Of a stretch of DNA of 64,000 nucleotides, positions 44,636-53,386 are shown piece by piece; position 1 is the stretch's first letter, and every line of letters begins with the position of its first letter. The DNA comes from Stenotrophomonas sp. NA06056 (lineage in GTDB: Bacteria; Pseudomonadota; Gammaproteobacteria; Xanthomonadales; Xanthomonadaceae): contig NZ_CP054931.1 of NCBI RefSeq assembly GCF_013364355.1, positions 1,178,001 through 1,242,000 on the forward strand, given 5' to 3'. Under the pieces are notes generated by a model. The model was given only the letters and a program-made list of their open reading frames with translations, had not been told where the DNA came from and ran no database searches. Made by a program: the position numbers and the translations under genes.

Positions 44636-46741
44636 TTACCAGATCACCACCTGCGAGTCGCCGGTGCGCGACATCGGCGTACCCGGCTTGCACTGGAAGG
44701 CCGCAGTGAAGGTCGGCAGGTTCGACGGCGCACCGATGGCACGGAACTGCGCCGGCGCGTGCGGGTCGGTCGCCAGGCGGACCTTGGCGTTCTCCGGGGT
44801 GTACTTGGTGCGCCACACGGTGGCCCAGTTGAAGAAGAAGCGCTGATCGCGGGTGAAGCCATCGATCTTCGCGTCCTCCTTGCCGGCCGACGCCTTCTGC
44901 AGCGCGTCGTAGGCGGTGGCCAGGCCACCCAGGTCGGCGATGTTCTCGCCCAGGGTCAGATGGCCATTCACCGCCTGGCCGTCAACCTTGTACTGGTCGA
45001 ACTGCTTGACCAGCTTGCCGGTCAGGCCAGCGAAGTTCTTCGAATCGCCTTCGGTCCACCAGTTCTCGAAGTTGCCGGTCGGCCCGAAGCGGCTGCCCTG
45101 GTCGTCGTAACCGTGGGTCATTTCGTGGCCGATGACCGCACCGATGCCGCCGTAGTTCAGCGCGTCGTCGGCCTTGGCATCGAAGAACGGCGGCTGCAGG
45201 ATGGCGGCCGGGAACACGATCTCGTTCTGCAGCGGGTTGTAGTAGGCATTGACCGTCTGCGGGGTCATGCCCCACTCGGTCTTGTCCACCGGCTTGCCGA
45301 TCTTGGCCAGGTTGTACTGGTAGTTGAACGCGGTGGCCGCGCGCACGTTGCCCAGGTAGCTGTCGCGGTTGGTCTGCAGGCCCGACCAGTCACGCCACTT
45401 GTCCGGGTAGCCGATCTTCGGCGTGAAGGTTTCCCACTTGGCGATGGCCTTGGCCTTGGTTTCCGGGCTCATCCAGGTCAGACCCTGGATGCGTTCCTTC
45501 AGCGAGGCGGCCAGGTTCTTCACCAGCTCTTCCATCTTCGCCTTGGCTTCCGGCGAGAAAGCAACCTTCACGTACAGCTGGCCGAAGGCTTCGCCGGCGT
45601 CGCTCTCGATGGTGCCCAGCACGCGCTTCCAGCGCGGCTTCTGTTCCTTCTGGCCATTGAGGGTCTTGCCGTAGAACTCGTAGCTTTCCTGCACGAAGGC
45701 ATCAGCCAGGTACGGCGAGGCGCTGTCAACGGTGTGGAAGCGCAGGTAAGCGCGCCACACCGACGGATCGGTGTCGCCCAGCGCCTTGCTCACTTCCTGG
45801 TGGAAGGCCGGAATGGCCAGCGAGAACTTCTCCGGCGCGGCAACATTCTGCGACTTGAAGAACTCGGTCCAGCTGAAGTTCGGGGTCAGCGCATCGGCTT
45901 CGGCCAGGCTGACCGGGTGGTAGTACAGCGAGACATCGCGCGACAGCTCGACGCTGGACTTGGATGCCTTGGCCAGGCGGGTCTCGAACTTGACGACTTC
46001 TTCAGCCTGCTTGGCGGCATCGGCCGCAGCGACGCCGGACAGTTCCAGCACCTTGGCCACGTGGGCCTGGTAGGCCTTCAGCTTGTCGGCCTTGGACGCG
46101 TCGGTATAGAAGGTCTTGTCCGGCAGGCCCAGGCCGCCCTGGCTGGCGTAGGCCATGTTCACGGCCGAATTCTTGAAATCGGCTTCGGCGCCGAAGCCGA
46201 ACAGCACGTTCTCGCCCTTGGCGGCGCTGGTGCGCAGGTAGTTGGCGATGGCGGCCTTGTCCTGCAGGCCATCGATCGCGGCCAGGTCGGCCTTCAGCGG
46301 CTCGATGCCCTGGGCATTGACCTTGGCTTCGTCCATGCCAGTGGCCCACAAGTCGCCGACGATCTTCTCGATGCCTGCCGGGTTCTTGACCTGCGCGACC
46401 TGCTCGGCCAGCTGGTGCTGCACGGCCACCGAGCGCTCGTCGAGGATGGTGAAGGCGCCCCAGCTGGTGCGGTCGCCCGGAATCTCGTTGGCGGCCAGCC
46501 ACTTGCCGTTGACGTAGTCGCCGAAGGCGGTGCAGGCGTCCAGGTTGCTGTCCAGATCGCTGGCCTGGAAGGCGTTGTAGGCCGGCAGCTTGCTCTCGTC
46601 GAGCTTGTAGGTGGTGGCGGCGTCGGCCGCGGCCGGCGTGGAGGCGGTGGCATCCTTTGCCGGGGTTTCGTTCTTGCCGCAGCCAACCAGCGCGGCCGAA
46701 ACGGCCAGGGTCAGCAGCACGATCTTGGGAGTACGGGTCAC
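44636..46741 (-). CDS. M13 family metallopeptidase lipoprotein
   Basis: The 701-aa neprilysin/PepO-type zinc endopeptidase acts on small peptides outside the cytoplasm. The signal ends in a lipobox (SAALVGC). The catalytic set is complete: NAYYNP, IGHEMTHGYDDQGSRF (H539, E540, H543), and the third ligand in GENIADLGGL. It ends with CKPGTPMSRTGDSQVVIW as expected. The start is a GTG at 46741 with GGAGG upstream; the longer frame has no signal-peptide logic. Its neighbour downstream is the degenerate paralogue. Confidence 0.92.
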   Translation of the reverse strand: MTRTPKIVLLTLAVSAALVGCGKNETPAKDATASTPAAADAATTYKLDESKLPAYNAFQASDLDSNLDACTAFGDYVNGKWLAANEIPGDRTSWGAFTILDERSVAVQHQLAEQVAQVKNPAGIEKIVGDLWATGMDEAKVNAQGIEPLKADLAAIDGLQDKAAIANYLRTSAAKGENVLFGFGAEADFKNSAVNMAYASQGGLGLPDKTFYTDASKADKLKAYQAHVAKVLELSGVAAADAAKQAEEVVKFETRLAKASKSSVELSRDVSLYYHPVSLAEADALTPNFSWTEFFKSQNVAAPEKFSLAIPAFHQEVSKALGDTDPSVWRAYLRFHTVDSASPYLADAFVQESYEFYGKTLNGQKEQKPRWKRVLGTIESDAGEAFGQLYVKVAFSPEAKAKMEELVKNLAASLKERIQGLTWMSPETKAKAIAKWETFTPKIGYPDKWRDWSGLQTNRDSYLGNVRAATAFNYQYNLAKIGKPVDKTEWGMTPQTVNAYYNPLQNEIVFPAAILQPPFFDAKADDALNYGGIGAVIGHEMTHGYDDQGSRFGPTGNFENWWTEGDSKNFAGLTGKLVKQFDQYKVDGQAVNGHLTLGENIADLGGLATAYDALQKASAGKEDAKIDGFTRDQRFFFNWATVWRTKYTPENAKVRLATDPHAPAQFRAIGAPSNLPTFTAAFQCKPGTPMSRTGDSQVVIW

Positions 46742-46876
46742 TTGAATGGCCTCCAGGCCGAGTGAGTCAGGGAAGGGCCGTGGTGACGGCCGTGGGCCGA
46801 ACAATACGCCGCCGGCCCGGACTGCAAGGGTGTCGAAGGTCATGGCCGGGCGCAAGGGGGCCTTGCCGGCACCGGG

Positions 46877-46908
46877 AAAAGACAGACCCGGCAAAAGCCG
46901 GGTCTGTC
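46877..46908 (-). terminator. intrinsic terminator of a receptor gene
   Basis: The 12-bp stem GACAGACCCGGC and its complement have an AAAA loop on the plus strand; a TTTT tract follows on the minus strand. Confidence 0.75.
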
Positions 46909-46931
46909 GGGGTACTACATCTGTTACCGGA

Positions 46932-49922
46932 TCAGAACTTGTAGGTCGCACCCATGTACATGTAGCGGCCGATGTTGTCGTACATCGCCGAACCGACGTC
47001 GGAGCCGAAGTAGTTCACCGGCGGATCCTTGTCGAAGGCGTTGTCCACGCCCAGGTAAACGTCGATCTTGTCGCCCGGGAAGCGGTAGCCGAACTGGAAG
47101 TTGTGGTAGACGTACGAGCCGTTGCGGATCGGGCTGGTCTGGCCCGGGTTGGCCTGGTAGCTCTTCGGCTGCACGCGCAGGTTGCTGCTCACGTAGTTCA
47201 GGTCCCACGACGCACGCCACTGACCCAGCGAGTACTTGGTCTGCAGCGAACCGCGCCAGCGCGGGTCGGTCACCCAGGTGACGTTCTCGTCGTACTCGGT
47301 CGGGAAGTCCTGGAAGGCCCATTCACGCGACTGCAGCAGACGGGTACCGACCAGGCGGATCACTGTGTCGCCCTCGGCCAGCTTGAAGCGGTAGTCCATT
47401 TCCAGGTCGACGCCGACGCGACGCGAGCGGGCCAGGTTTTCGTTCAGCGCAACCCAACGGCTGATCGAATGTTCCGGGAAGGTACGACCGCCCGCGTCGG
47501 TCTTGCCACCGACCGGTGCGCGCTCGATGAAGCCGCAGAAGCTGTTGTTGATGCCCCCCGGCGAATCCACGCAGCGGGTGGCGTTGGTCTGTGCGGTCAC
47601 TGCACCGATGGCGTCCTTCAGGCTGATCCACCAGTAGTCCACGGACATGCCGAAGCCCTGCAGGAATTCAGGCTGCCAGACCAGGCCATAGGTGAAGCTG
47701 CGCGCGCGTTCCGGCTTCAGGTTCGGGTTGCCGCCGCTGACGCCGGGGCGGGTTGCGGTGTAGGTGTCGACCCAGCCGACCGGCACGCCCAGCGCCGAGC
47801 AGTTGGCCTGGCGCAGCGCCGGGTCCGCCGCGGTGTTGGGGCGGTTGGAGTTGGTGGCCAGGTAGTTGCAGGGATCGTTGACGGTGGCGAAGTTCTCGCT
47901 CTGCGGGTTGTACAGTTCGCCGATGCTCGGCGCACGCACCGCCTGCGACAGGGTGCCGCGGGCGCGCAGGGACGGGATGATGGTCCAGTCCAGGCCGACC
48001 TTCCAGGTGGTGGTCTTGCCGATGCTGCTGTAATCGGACCAGCGACCTGCAGCGTCCATGGTCAGGTTGTAGATGCCCGGGATGTCGGCCAGCAACGGAA
48101 CGGTGGCTTCGACAAACGCCTCGCGCACGTCGTACTTGCCCATCCGGTTGGGGATCGCATTGAGGAAGGTCAGGCCCTGCGCTGCCAGCGGATCGGTGAT
48201 CTCGCGGCTCTTCTCGCGGCGGTATTCCACGCCACCGGCCACGCCGACGTCGCCGGCCGGCAGGCTGAACAGCGAGGCGTTGGCCAGCGAGGCGCTGAAC
48301 ACCGACTGCTGCAGGCGCGAATAGTTGAACGAATCGACGTTCATCCAGTCGCGTGCCGCCTGGGTCACTGCACCGTTGCCGAACACCGAGAACGGTACGC
48401 AGCCTTCGCGGGCGAACTGCGAGTACACGCGGTTGCCGTTGTTGGGGTTGGTTGCGTTCGGGTTGAGCGTGGTACGGCAGACGATCTGGCCGGTGGACGG
48501 ATCGACCACGGTGTCCAGGCCCGCCTGCCAACGCTCGTTGATGCGGTTGTTGAGGTTCCAGCGCTTGACTTCGCTCTGGCCCCAGTTGCCGTACACGTCG
48601 TAGGTCCAGTTCTCGGTGAGGTTGCCCTCGACGCCGAGCACGAAGCGCTGGGTGTTGCGCTCCACGTGCTCGCCACGTTGGCCGGCATCGACGTTGAATC
48701 GGCTCAGGGTCAACTGGCTGGCGCCGTTGGCGGCCATCAGCGCGCGCAGCTGCGGCGAGACGTAGGCATTGTCGCGCTGGATGCGCAGGGTCTGGTCGAA
48801 CGACGGCTGGGCCAGGAAGTCCGACACGGTCTCGGTGTACTTGCCTTCGAAGTACAGGCGATGGTTGTCGGTCAGGTCGAAGTTGACGACCGCGTTGACG
48901 CTCTTGCGGTCGAAGCCAGGCTGCAGATCGGCGACCGAATTGAGATCGGCGAAGTCGCAGTTGACGCAGCTGGTGGTGCTCGGCATCACGCCGTCATAGC
49001 GCTGCGGGCGATAGGTGCCGTCCGGGTTGAACTGGTAACGGTTGCCCCAGGTCGCCTTGTTGGTGGGCGAGAACGCACCCAGGGTGAAGGTGCCGCCGAA
49101 GGAGATCGAGTGGTTGCCACCCGGGCCGCTGAGGACGGTCTGCGGATTGCTTTCGTTGGAGGGCTTGGTCGGGTCGTAGTTCGGGTTCGGCACCGACACC
49201 AGGAATTCATTGCCGATCGCGCGGTCGCTGCGGACGAAGCGGTCCTGCTTGCTGTATTCCAGTGCGATCGCGGCGTTGCCGCGGCCGTTGGCGAAATCGG
49301 TGCCGGCCGAGGCACTGATGAAGGACCGGTTGAAGCCGCCTTCGCTGGCCATGCCGGTCTGGGCGCGCACTTCGGCGCCATCGAACGACTTCTTCATGAT
49401 GAAGTTGACGACGCCGGCCACGGCATCGGCGCCGTACACGGCCGAGGCGCCACCGGTGATGACTTCAACGCGCTCGATCCACTCGACCGGGATGGTGTTG
49501 ACATCCACCGCCGAGGAGCCGGAGGTCGCGCCGACATGGCGGCGACCATTGACCAGTACCAGCGTACGCGAGGTGCCCATGCCGCGCAGGTCCATCAGGC
49601 CCACGCCGGCGGTGCCGATGAAGCGGGTGGAGTTGCCCAGCGTATAGGTCGGGCTCAGCGCCGGCAGGCGCGCCATCAGGTCGCCGATGTTGTTGGCGCC
49701 GGTGGCGCGGATTTCTTCGGCGGTGATGGCGGTGACCGGCGAGGGAGTCACGAAGCCGGTGCGCGCGATGCGCGAGCCGGTCACGCTGACGCGGTCCAGG
49801 TCGATCGGGTTGCTGCCGGAGCTGGCCTCCTGGGCCAGGGCCGGTGCCGCGGCAGCCATCATCAGGCCGGCGAGCAGAGCGTTGGTCAGCGGGTGGCGAC
49901 CGGGCGTGCGGTAGTGCGTCAT
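46932..49922 (-). CDS. TonB-dependent outer membrane receptor
   Basis: The 996-aa receptor has a signal peptide (to about residue 30, APALAQ) and the TonB-box-like LDRVSVTGSRIA. Its plug domain carries GLMDLRGMGTSRTLVLVNGRR and IERVEVITGGASAVYGADAV, and the long barrel ends GRYMYMGATYKF. The start has GGGGGA about nine bases upstream. It lies directly upstream of the M13 peptidase genes on the same strand but has its own terminator. The ligand is unknown; peptides are a reasonable guess from context. Confidence 0.9.
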   Translation of the reverse strand: MTHYRTPGRHPLTNALLAGLMMAAAAPALAQEASSGSNPIDLDRVSVTGSRIARTGFVTPSPVTAITAEEIRATGANNIGDLMARLPALSPTYTLGNSTRFIGTAGVGLMDLRGMGTSRTLVLVNGRRHVGATSGSSAVDVNTIPVEWIERVEVITGGASAVYGADAVAGVVNFIMKKSFDGAEVRAQTGMASEGGFNRSFISASAGTDFANGRGNAAIALEYSKQDRFVRSDRAIGNEFLVSVPNPNYDPTKPSNESNPQTVLSGPGGNHSISFGGTFTLGAFSPTNKATWGNRYQFNPDGTYRPQRYDGVMPSTTSCVNCDFADLNSVADLQPGFDRKSVNAVVNFDLTDNHRLYFEGKYTETVSDFLAQPSFDQTLRIQRDNAYVSPQLRALMAANGASQLTLSRFNVDAGQRGEHVERNTQRFVLGVEGNLTENWTYDVYGNWGQSEVKRWNLNNRINERWQAGLDTVVDPSTGQIVCRTTLNPNATNPNNGNRVYSQFAREGCVPFSVFGNGAVTQAARDWMNVDSFNYSRLQQSVFSASLANASLFSLPAGDVGVAGGVEYRREKSREITDPLAAQGLTFLNAIPNRMGKYDVREAFVEATVPLLADIPGIYNLTMDAAGRWSDYSSIGKTTTWKVGLDWTIIPSLRARGTLSQAVRAPSIGELYNPQSENFATVNDPCNYLATNSNRPNTAADPALRQANCSALGVPVGWVDTYTATRPGVSGGNPNLKPERARSFTYGLVWQPEFLQGFGMSVDYWWISLKDAIGAVTAQTNATRCVDSPGGINNSFCGFIERAPVGGKTDAGGRTFPEHSISRWVALNENLARSRRVGVDLEMDYRFKLAEGDTVIRLVGTRLLQSREWAFQDFPTEYDENVTWVTDPRWRGSLQTKYSLGQWRASWDLNYVSSNLRVQPKSYQANPGQTSPIRNGSYVYHNFQFGYRFPGDKIDVYLGVDNAFDKDPPVNYFGSDVGSAMYDNIGRYMYMGATYKF

Positions 49923-50298
49923 CAGGTGAATCCCCCTAGTGGAAAGAGATCGACCACCTCCGTGTGTTTGTTATGTGAATGTTCATGTGTCGTCCTGACG
50001 TTCATCGAACCTAACACGGGCTTAACGGAAAAAGCATGGTTCCGTCACATTTCTTTGCGGAATAAGGGTTTTCACATCATCAAATTGCAACAATTACAGT
50101 GCCTTAGTCTCAGTTGTGATGGATGAATTTTGTTTTCCCGGAGATATATGAATGGGGTGTTAAGGGGCGCTTTGCGCAAGCTGGCGGTTGTAGCGCCGTG
50201 CATGCCGTTCTCCCGGTCTCCCTGGCCTCCTTCGGACGACATGGCCAGCCAGGCTGTCGTCGGGCCAGTGGCGAAAGCAGAAGGGATGCAGGCCCAGC
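49923..50298. promoter_or_regulatory. upstream region of the receptor at 46932-49922
   Basis: This gap contains the 21-bp shared motif at 50006-50026, an AT-richer stretch at about 50036-50125 likely to hold the promoter, and no convincing gene. Confidence 0.5.
50006..50026 (-). promoter_or_regulatory. shared receptor-promoter motif, copy 1
   Basis: On the minus strand: GTTAAG, four bases, TGTTAGGTTCG, 84 bp before the start codon. See copies at 58482 and 61640. Confidence 0.6.
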
Positions 50299-50330
50299 AA
50301 AAGGAAAGGGCGGCTTGCGCCGCCCTTTCC
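50299..50330 (-). terminator. intrinsic terminator of a receptor gene
   Basis: The 12-bp stem GGAAAGGGCGGC and its complement (50303-50314, 50319-50330) are followed by TTTT on the minus strand. Confidence 0.75.
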
Positions 50331-50352
50331 GGGTACTGCAGTTACTGCTGGA

Positions 50353-53205
50353 TCAGAACTTGTACTTCAGGCGTACGAACGGGGTGCGGCCGTAGTAGTC
50401 GTACTGGGTGGCGAAGGCCGGTACGTTGCCGTAGCGGGAATCGGCCACGCCGGTGGAAACCAGGGGCGGGGTCTTGTTGAAGATGTTGCTGACGCCCACC
50501 AGGATTTCCCAATCGGCCTGCGCGTAGCTGACAGACGCGGTGTGGTAGATGCGCGAATCAGCCACGATGTCACGGTAGGAGTTCGGACGGCCCTGGTAGG
50601 TGAACACCGGATCCAGATCGATGTCTTCGGTCTTGTGGATGTAGGTGGTCAGCCAGTTGTACGACCAGTCGCCACGGGTCAGGCTCAGTGCCAGGTTGCC
50701 CACGACCTTGGGACGGCCGATGTCGCCCAGCAGCTCGGAGGATTCCAGGCCGCTTGCAGCTGCGCTGGAGAACACCTGCTGGGTATCTTCGATCGTGTAG
50801 GTCACCTGAGTCTCGGCCGAGAACTTGCCGAACGAGAAATCGTGGTCGAAGTTCGCGGTCAGGTCGTAGCCACGGGTACGCTGCTTGTTGATGTTGATGA
50901 ACTTGTTCTGGATCTCGGTCACCGCATACGGCTGGGTAGCAGTGGCCGAATTGCGGGTCAGCAGATCGCAGTAGCTGTTCGGGTACACCGTGCCGCCGTA
51001 GCAGCCGCGCAGGACGTTGGTGCTGCCCAGCTGCGCGATTTCATTGCTCACTTCATAGTCGAAGTAATCGATGGCCACGCTCAGGTTGGCGAAGGTCGGG
51101 GTGAACACGATACCGGCGGTCTTCGCGCGCGAAGTTTCCGGAATCAACGAGTCACCACCGCCCTGGCGGTACACCGTGCCGCTGCTACCACCACCGGCAT
51201 AGTTGGCCGGAATCCCTGCGGCCGCGCAGTTGGCCTGGTAGTTGGTGTTGGAGCTTTCACCCCAGCGCACGCACGGATCGTTCGCCTGCGAGAAGAAACC
51301 GGTCTCGTTGCCCAGGTACAGCTCATACAGGCCCGGGGCGCGATAGGAGGTGCCGATCGAACCGCGCAGGCGCAGCGACGGAATGATCTGCCAGTTCACG
51401 CCGACCTTCCAGACGTTGTCCGAATCGGCCACGTTGTCGTACTTGAACACGCGGCCCGAGGCGTTGATGCTCAGCGATTCCACCGCCGGCAGGCCCTTCA
51501 GCAGCGGCACATCGACTTCGACGAAGGCTTCCTTGACCTTGTCGTTGCCCTTGGTCACATCAGCCGAGGACGAGCCCCAGATGTCGCCGGTGCGGGACAG
51601 TTCGCTCGGCTGGTCGTTGAGCGAGTAGTAACGGTACTCCAGGCCCGCGGCGACGCCCACTGCACCGGCCGGCATCTCGAACAGATCGCCGCTGACGATC
51701 GCGTTGATGGTGGCCTGCTTGTAGATGGTCTTGCCCCAGTCCCACGCACCCAGCTTGTCGACCAGCTCGTCGACCTTGCGGCCGCTGAGGTAGTCCGGGT
51801 CGAAGTAGTTCACTGCCGGCGGTTCGTCGGTGTAGTCCAGGTCGCCGCTCTTGGAGGCCTGGATGGCCAGGTTGCCGTATTTGCCCTTGGAGTGGCTGAA
51901 GTTCGCGTTGACTTCCCACGCCCAGGTGTCGGTGCCCTTGAACAGGCCATCAAGCTTGGTCGCGGCGTAGAAGTAATCGACGGTGATGTCCTGCTGCGAC
52001 TTGAACAGCATCACCGGGTTGGCGACGATCTGGGTGCCCGGAACGTAGGCATACGGGAAGAACTGGCGCCAGGAGAACGTCTCGGTTTCGCGGCGGTTGA
52101 ACAGGAACTGGGTCTTCCAGTTGACCGAATCGAAGCCGAAGTCGGTGGCCAGGTAAGCCGTCTTCCGCTCCTGCTTGTTGATGATGTGGCCCTGTCCCCA
52201 GCGCTCGAAGTTCACCGGCTCATCGTAGAAGGCCTGGCCGCGCGTGTAGTTCTGGGTGGTACGCGGGCGGTAGCCCGGCAGTGGGCCGACGGTGCTGCCA
52301 TCGCGCGACGGCACGTAGCGGGTGCTGCCGATGTCGACCACGTTGTGCAGCATGTTGTTGCAGTTGGCCAGCGGCGTACCGGCATTGAGCGAACGATCCT
52401 CGCGGTCGATGCGGTTGCCGTCGGCGTCCTTGATCAGGTCGTTGCTGCAGTTGAGGAAGTCGCGGTCGCCGCGGGTCAGCTCGTTGTGCTGATACCACTC
52501 GACGGCAGCGATGATGCTGCCCTTCTCGAAGTTCCAGCCGTTGGCCAGCGACGCCGAGAACACTTCACCGCCGCCCTCGGTAGGCACGCGGCCGGTGACG
52601 GTCAGTTCCGGACGCTCGATGTTCTTCTTGGTGATCAGGTTGACTACACCAGCCACGGCGTCGGAGCCGTAGATGGAGGACGAGCCGTCCTTCACGATCT
52701 CGGCGCGCTGCAGGATGGCGGTGGGAATGACGTTCAGGTCGAAGGCGCCCACGGCACCACGGGTACCGGCCGGGCCCGGACGCTGGCCGTCCAGCAGCAC
52801 CAGGGTGCGGTTGGCGCCCAGGCCGCGCAGCGACACGGTCTGCACGCCGGTGCCGCCGTCGACGACGAAGCCGCCGAACTGGTGGGTGATCTGCGTTTCA
52901 GCCGAACCGATGGCCGACTTCTGCAGGAACTCGGCGACGTTGACCTGGCCCTGCTTGGCGTTGGTCTCGGCGTTGATGGTGAACACCGGCGAGGTGGTTT
53001 CGTAGTCCGCGCGGCGGATCAACGAGCCGGTGACGGTGACCTTGTCAAGGTCAGTCGCACGCTGGGTGGAGGAAGAAGTGCTTGACGCCTTTGCTTCCTG
53101 CTGGGTGGTCTCCTGGGCCAGTGCCGGTGCGACCTGGAGGCAGGCCAGCACAGCGAGAGTCAGTGGTACGCGGCTTGGCTTGTTATGGCGGTTGGCGTTG
53201 CGCAT
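50353..53205 (-). CDS. TonB-dependent outer membrane receptor
   Basis: The 950-aa receptor has a signal peptide (to about 30, APALAQ) and a Ser/Thr/Lys/Gln-rich spacer before the TonB-box-like LDKVTVTGSLIR. Plug segments are VSLRGLGANRTLVLLDGQR and AEIVKDGSSSIYGSDAV, and the barrel ends GRTPFVRLKYKF. It is clearly a different subgroup from its neighbours. The upstream region has only a diverged version of the motif seen at the other receptors (around 53290-53310). Confidence 0.9.
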   Translation of the reverse strand: MRNANRHNKPSRVPLTLAVLACLQVAPALAQETTQQEAKASSTSSSTQRATDLDKVTVTGSLIRRADYETTSPVFTINAETNAKQGQVNVAEFLQKSAIGSAETQITHQFGGFVVDGGTGVQTVSLRGLGANRTLVLLDGQRPGPAGTRGAVGAFDLNVIPTAILQRAEIVKDGSSSIYGSDAVAGVVNLITKKNIERPELTVTGRVPTEGGGEVFSASLANGWNFEKGSIIAAVEWYQHNELTRGDRDFLNCSNDLIKDADGNRIDREDRSLNAGTPLANCNNMLHNVVDIGSTRYVPSRDGSTVGPLPGYRPRTTQNYTRGQAFYDEPVNFERWGQGHIINKQERKTAYLATDFGFDSVNWKTQFLFNRRETETFSWRQFFPYAYVPGTQIVANPVMLFKSQQDITVDYFYAATKLDGLFKGTDTWAWEVNANFSHSKGKYGNLAIQASKSGDLDYTDEPPAVNYFDPDYLSGRKVDELVDKLGAWDWGKTIYKQATINAIVSGDLFEMPAGAVGVAAGLEYRYYSLNDQPSELSRTGDIWGSSSADVTKGNDKVKEAFVEVDVPLLKGLPAVESLSINASGRVFKYDNVADSDNVWKVGVNWQIIPSLRLRGSIGTSYRAPGLYELYLGNETGFFSQANDPCVRWGESSNTNYQANCAAAGIPANYAGGGSSGTVYRQGGGDSLIPETSRAKTAGIVFTPTFANLSVAIDYFDYEVSNEIAQLGSTNVLRGCYGGTVYPNSYCDLLTRNSATATQPYAVTEIQNKFININKQRTRGYDLTANFDHDFSFGKFSAETQVTYTIEDTQQVFSSAAASGLESSELLGDIGRPKVVGNLALSLTRGDWSYNWLTTYIHKTEDIDLDPVFTYQGRPNSYRDIVADSRIYHTASVSYAQADWEILVGVSNIFNKTPPLVSTGVADSRYGNVPAFATQYDYYGRTPFVRLKYKF

Positions 53206-53333
53206 TTCGTCGTGATCCCCACTTGTTATGCTTCGGTTAATGGAGTGTATGTGCGGCGTAAAGTAAATGCAACATGAATGGATATGTGTCGTAACTTATT
53301 GTTGCTAAGGGGAAATTCAGGAATACGGGCATT

Positions 53334-53363
53334 AAAAAACCCCGCCGGTTGAGCCGGCGGGGT
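53334..53363 (-). terminator. intrinsic terminator of the S9 peptidase gene
   Basis: The stem CCCCGCCGG/CCGGCGGGG (53340-53348, 53354-53362) is followed by six T residues on the minus strand. Confidence 0.88.
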
Positions 53364-53386
53364 GGGGGATCGGGCTTCCTGCCGGG

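Noticed and set aside
44045..50126. Very long plus-strand open frames through the repeat array and opposite the M13 and receptor genes
   Set aside because: They arise from the 67-bp repeat lacking stops in all three frames and from the antisense of real genes; no family-like sequence is present.
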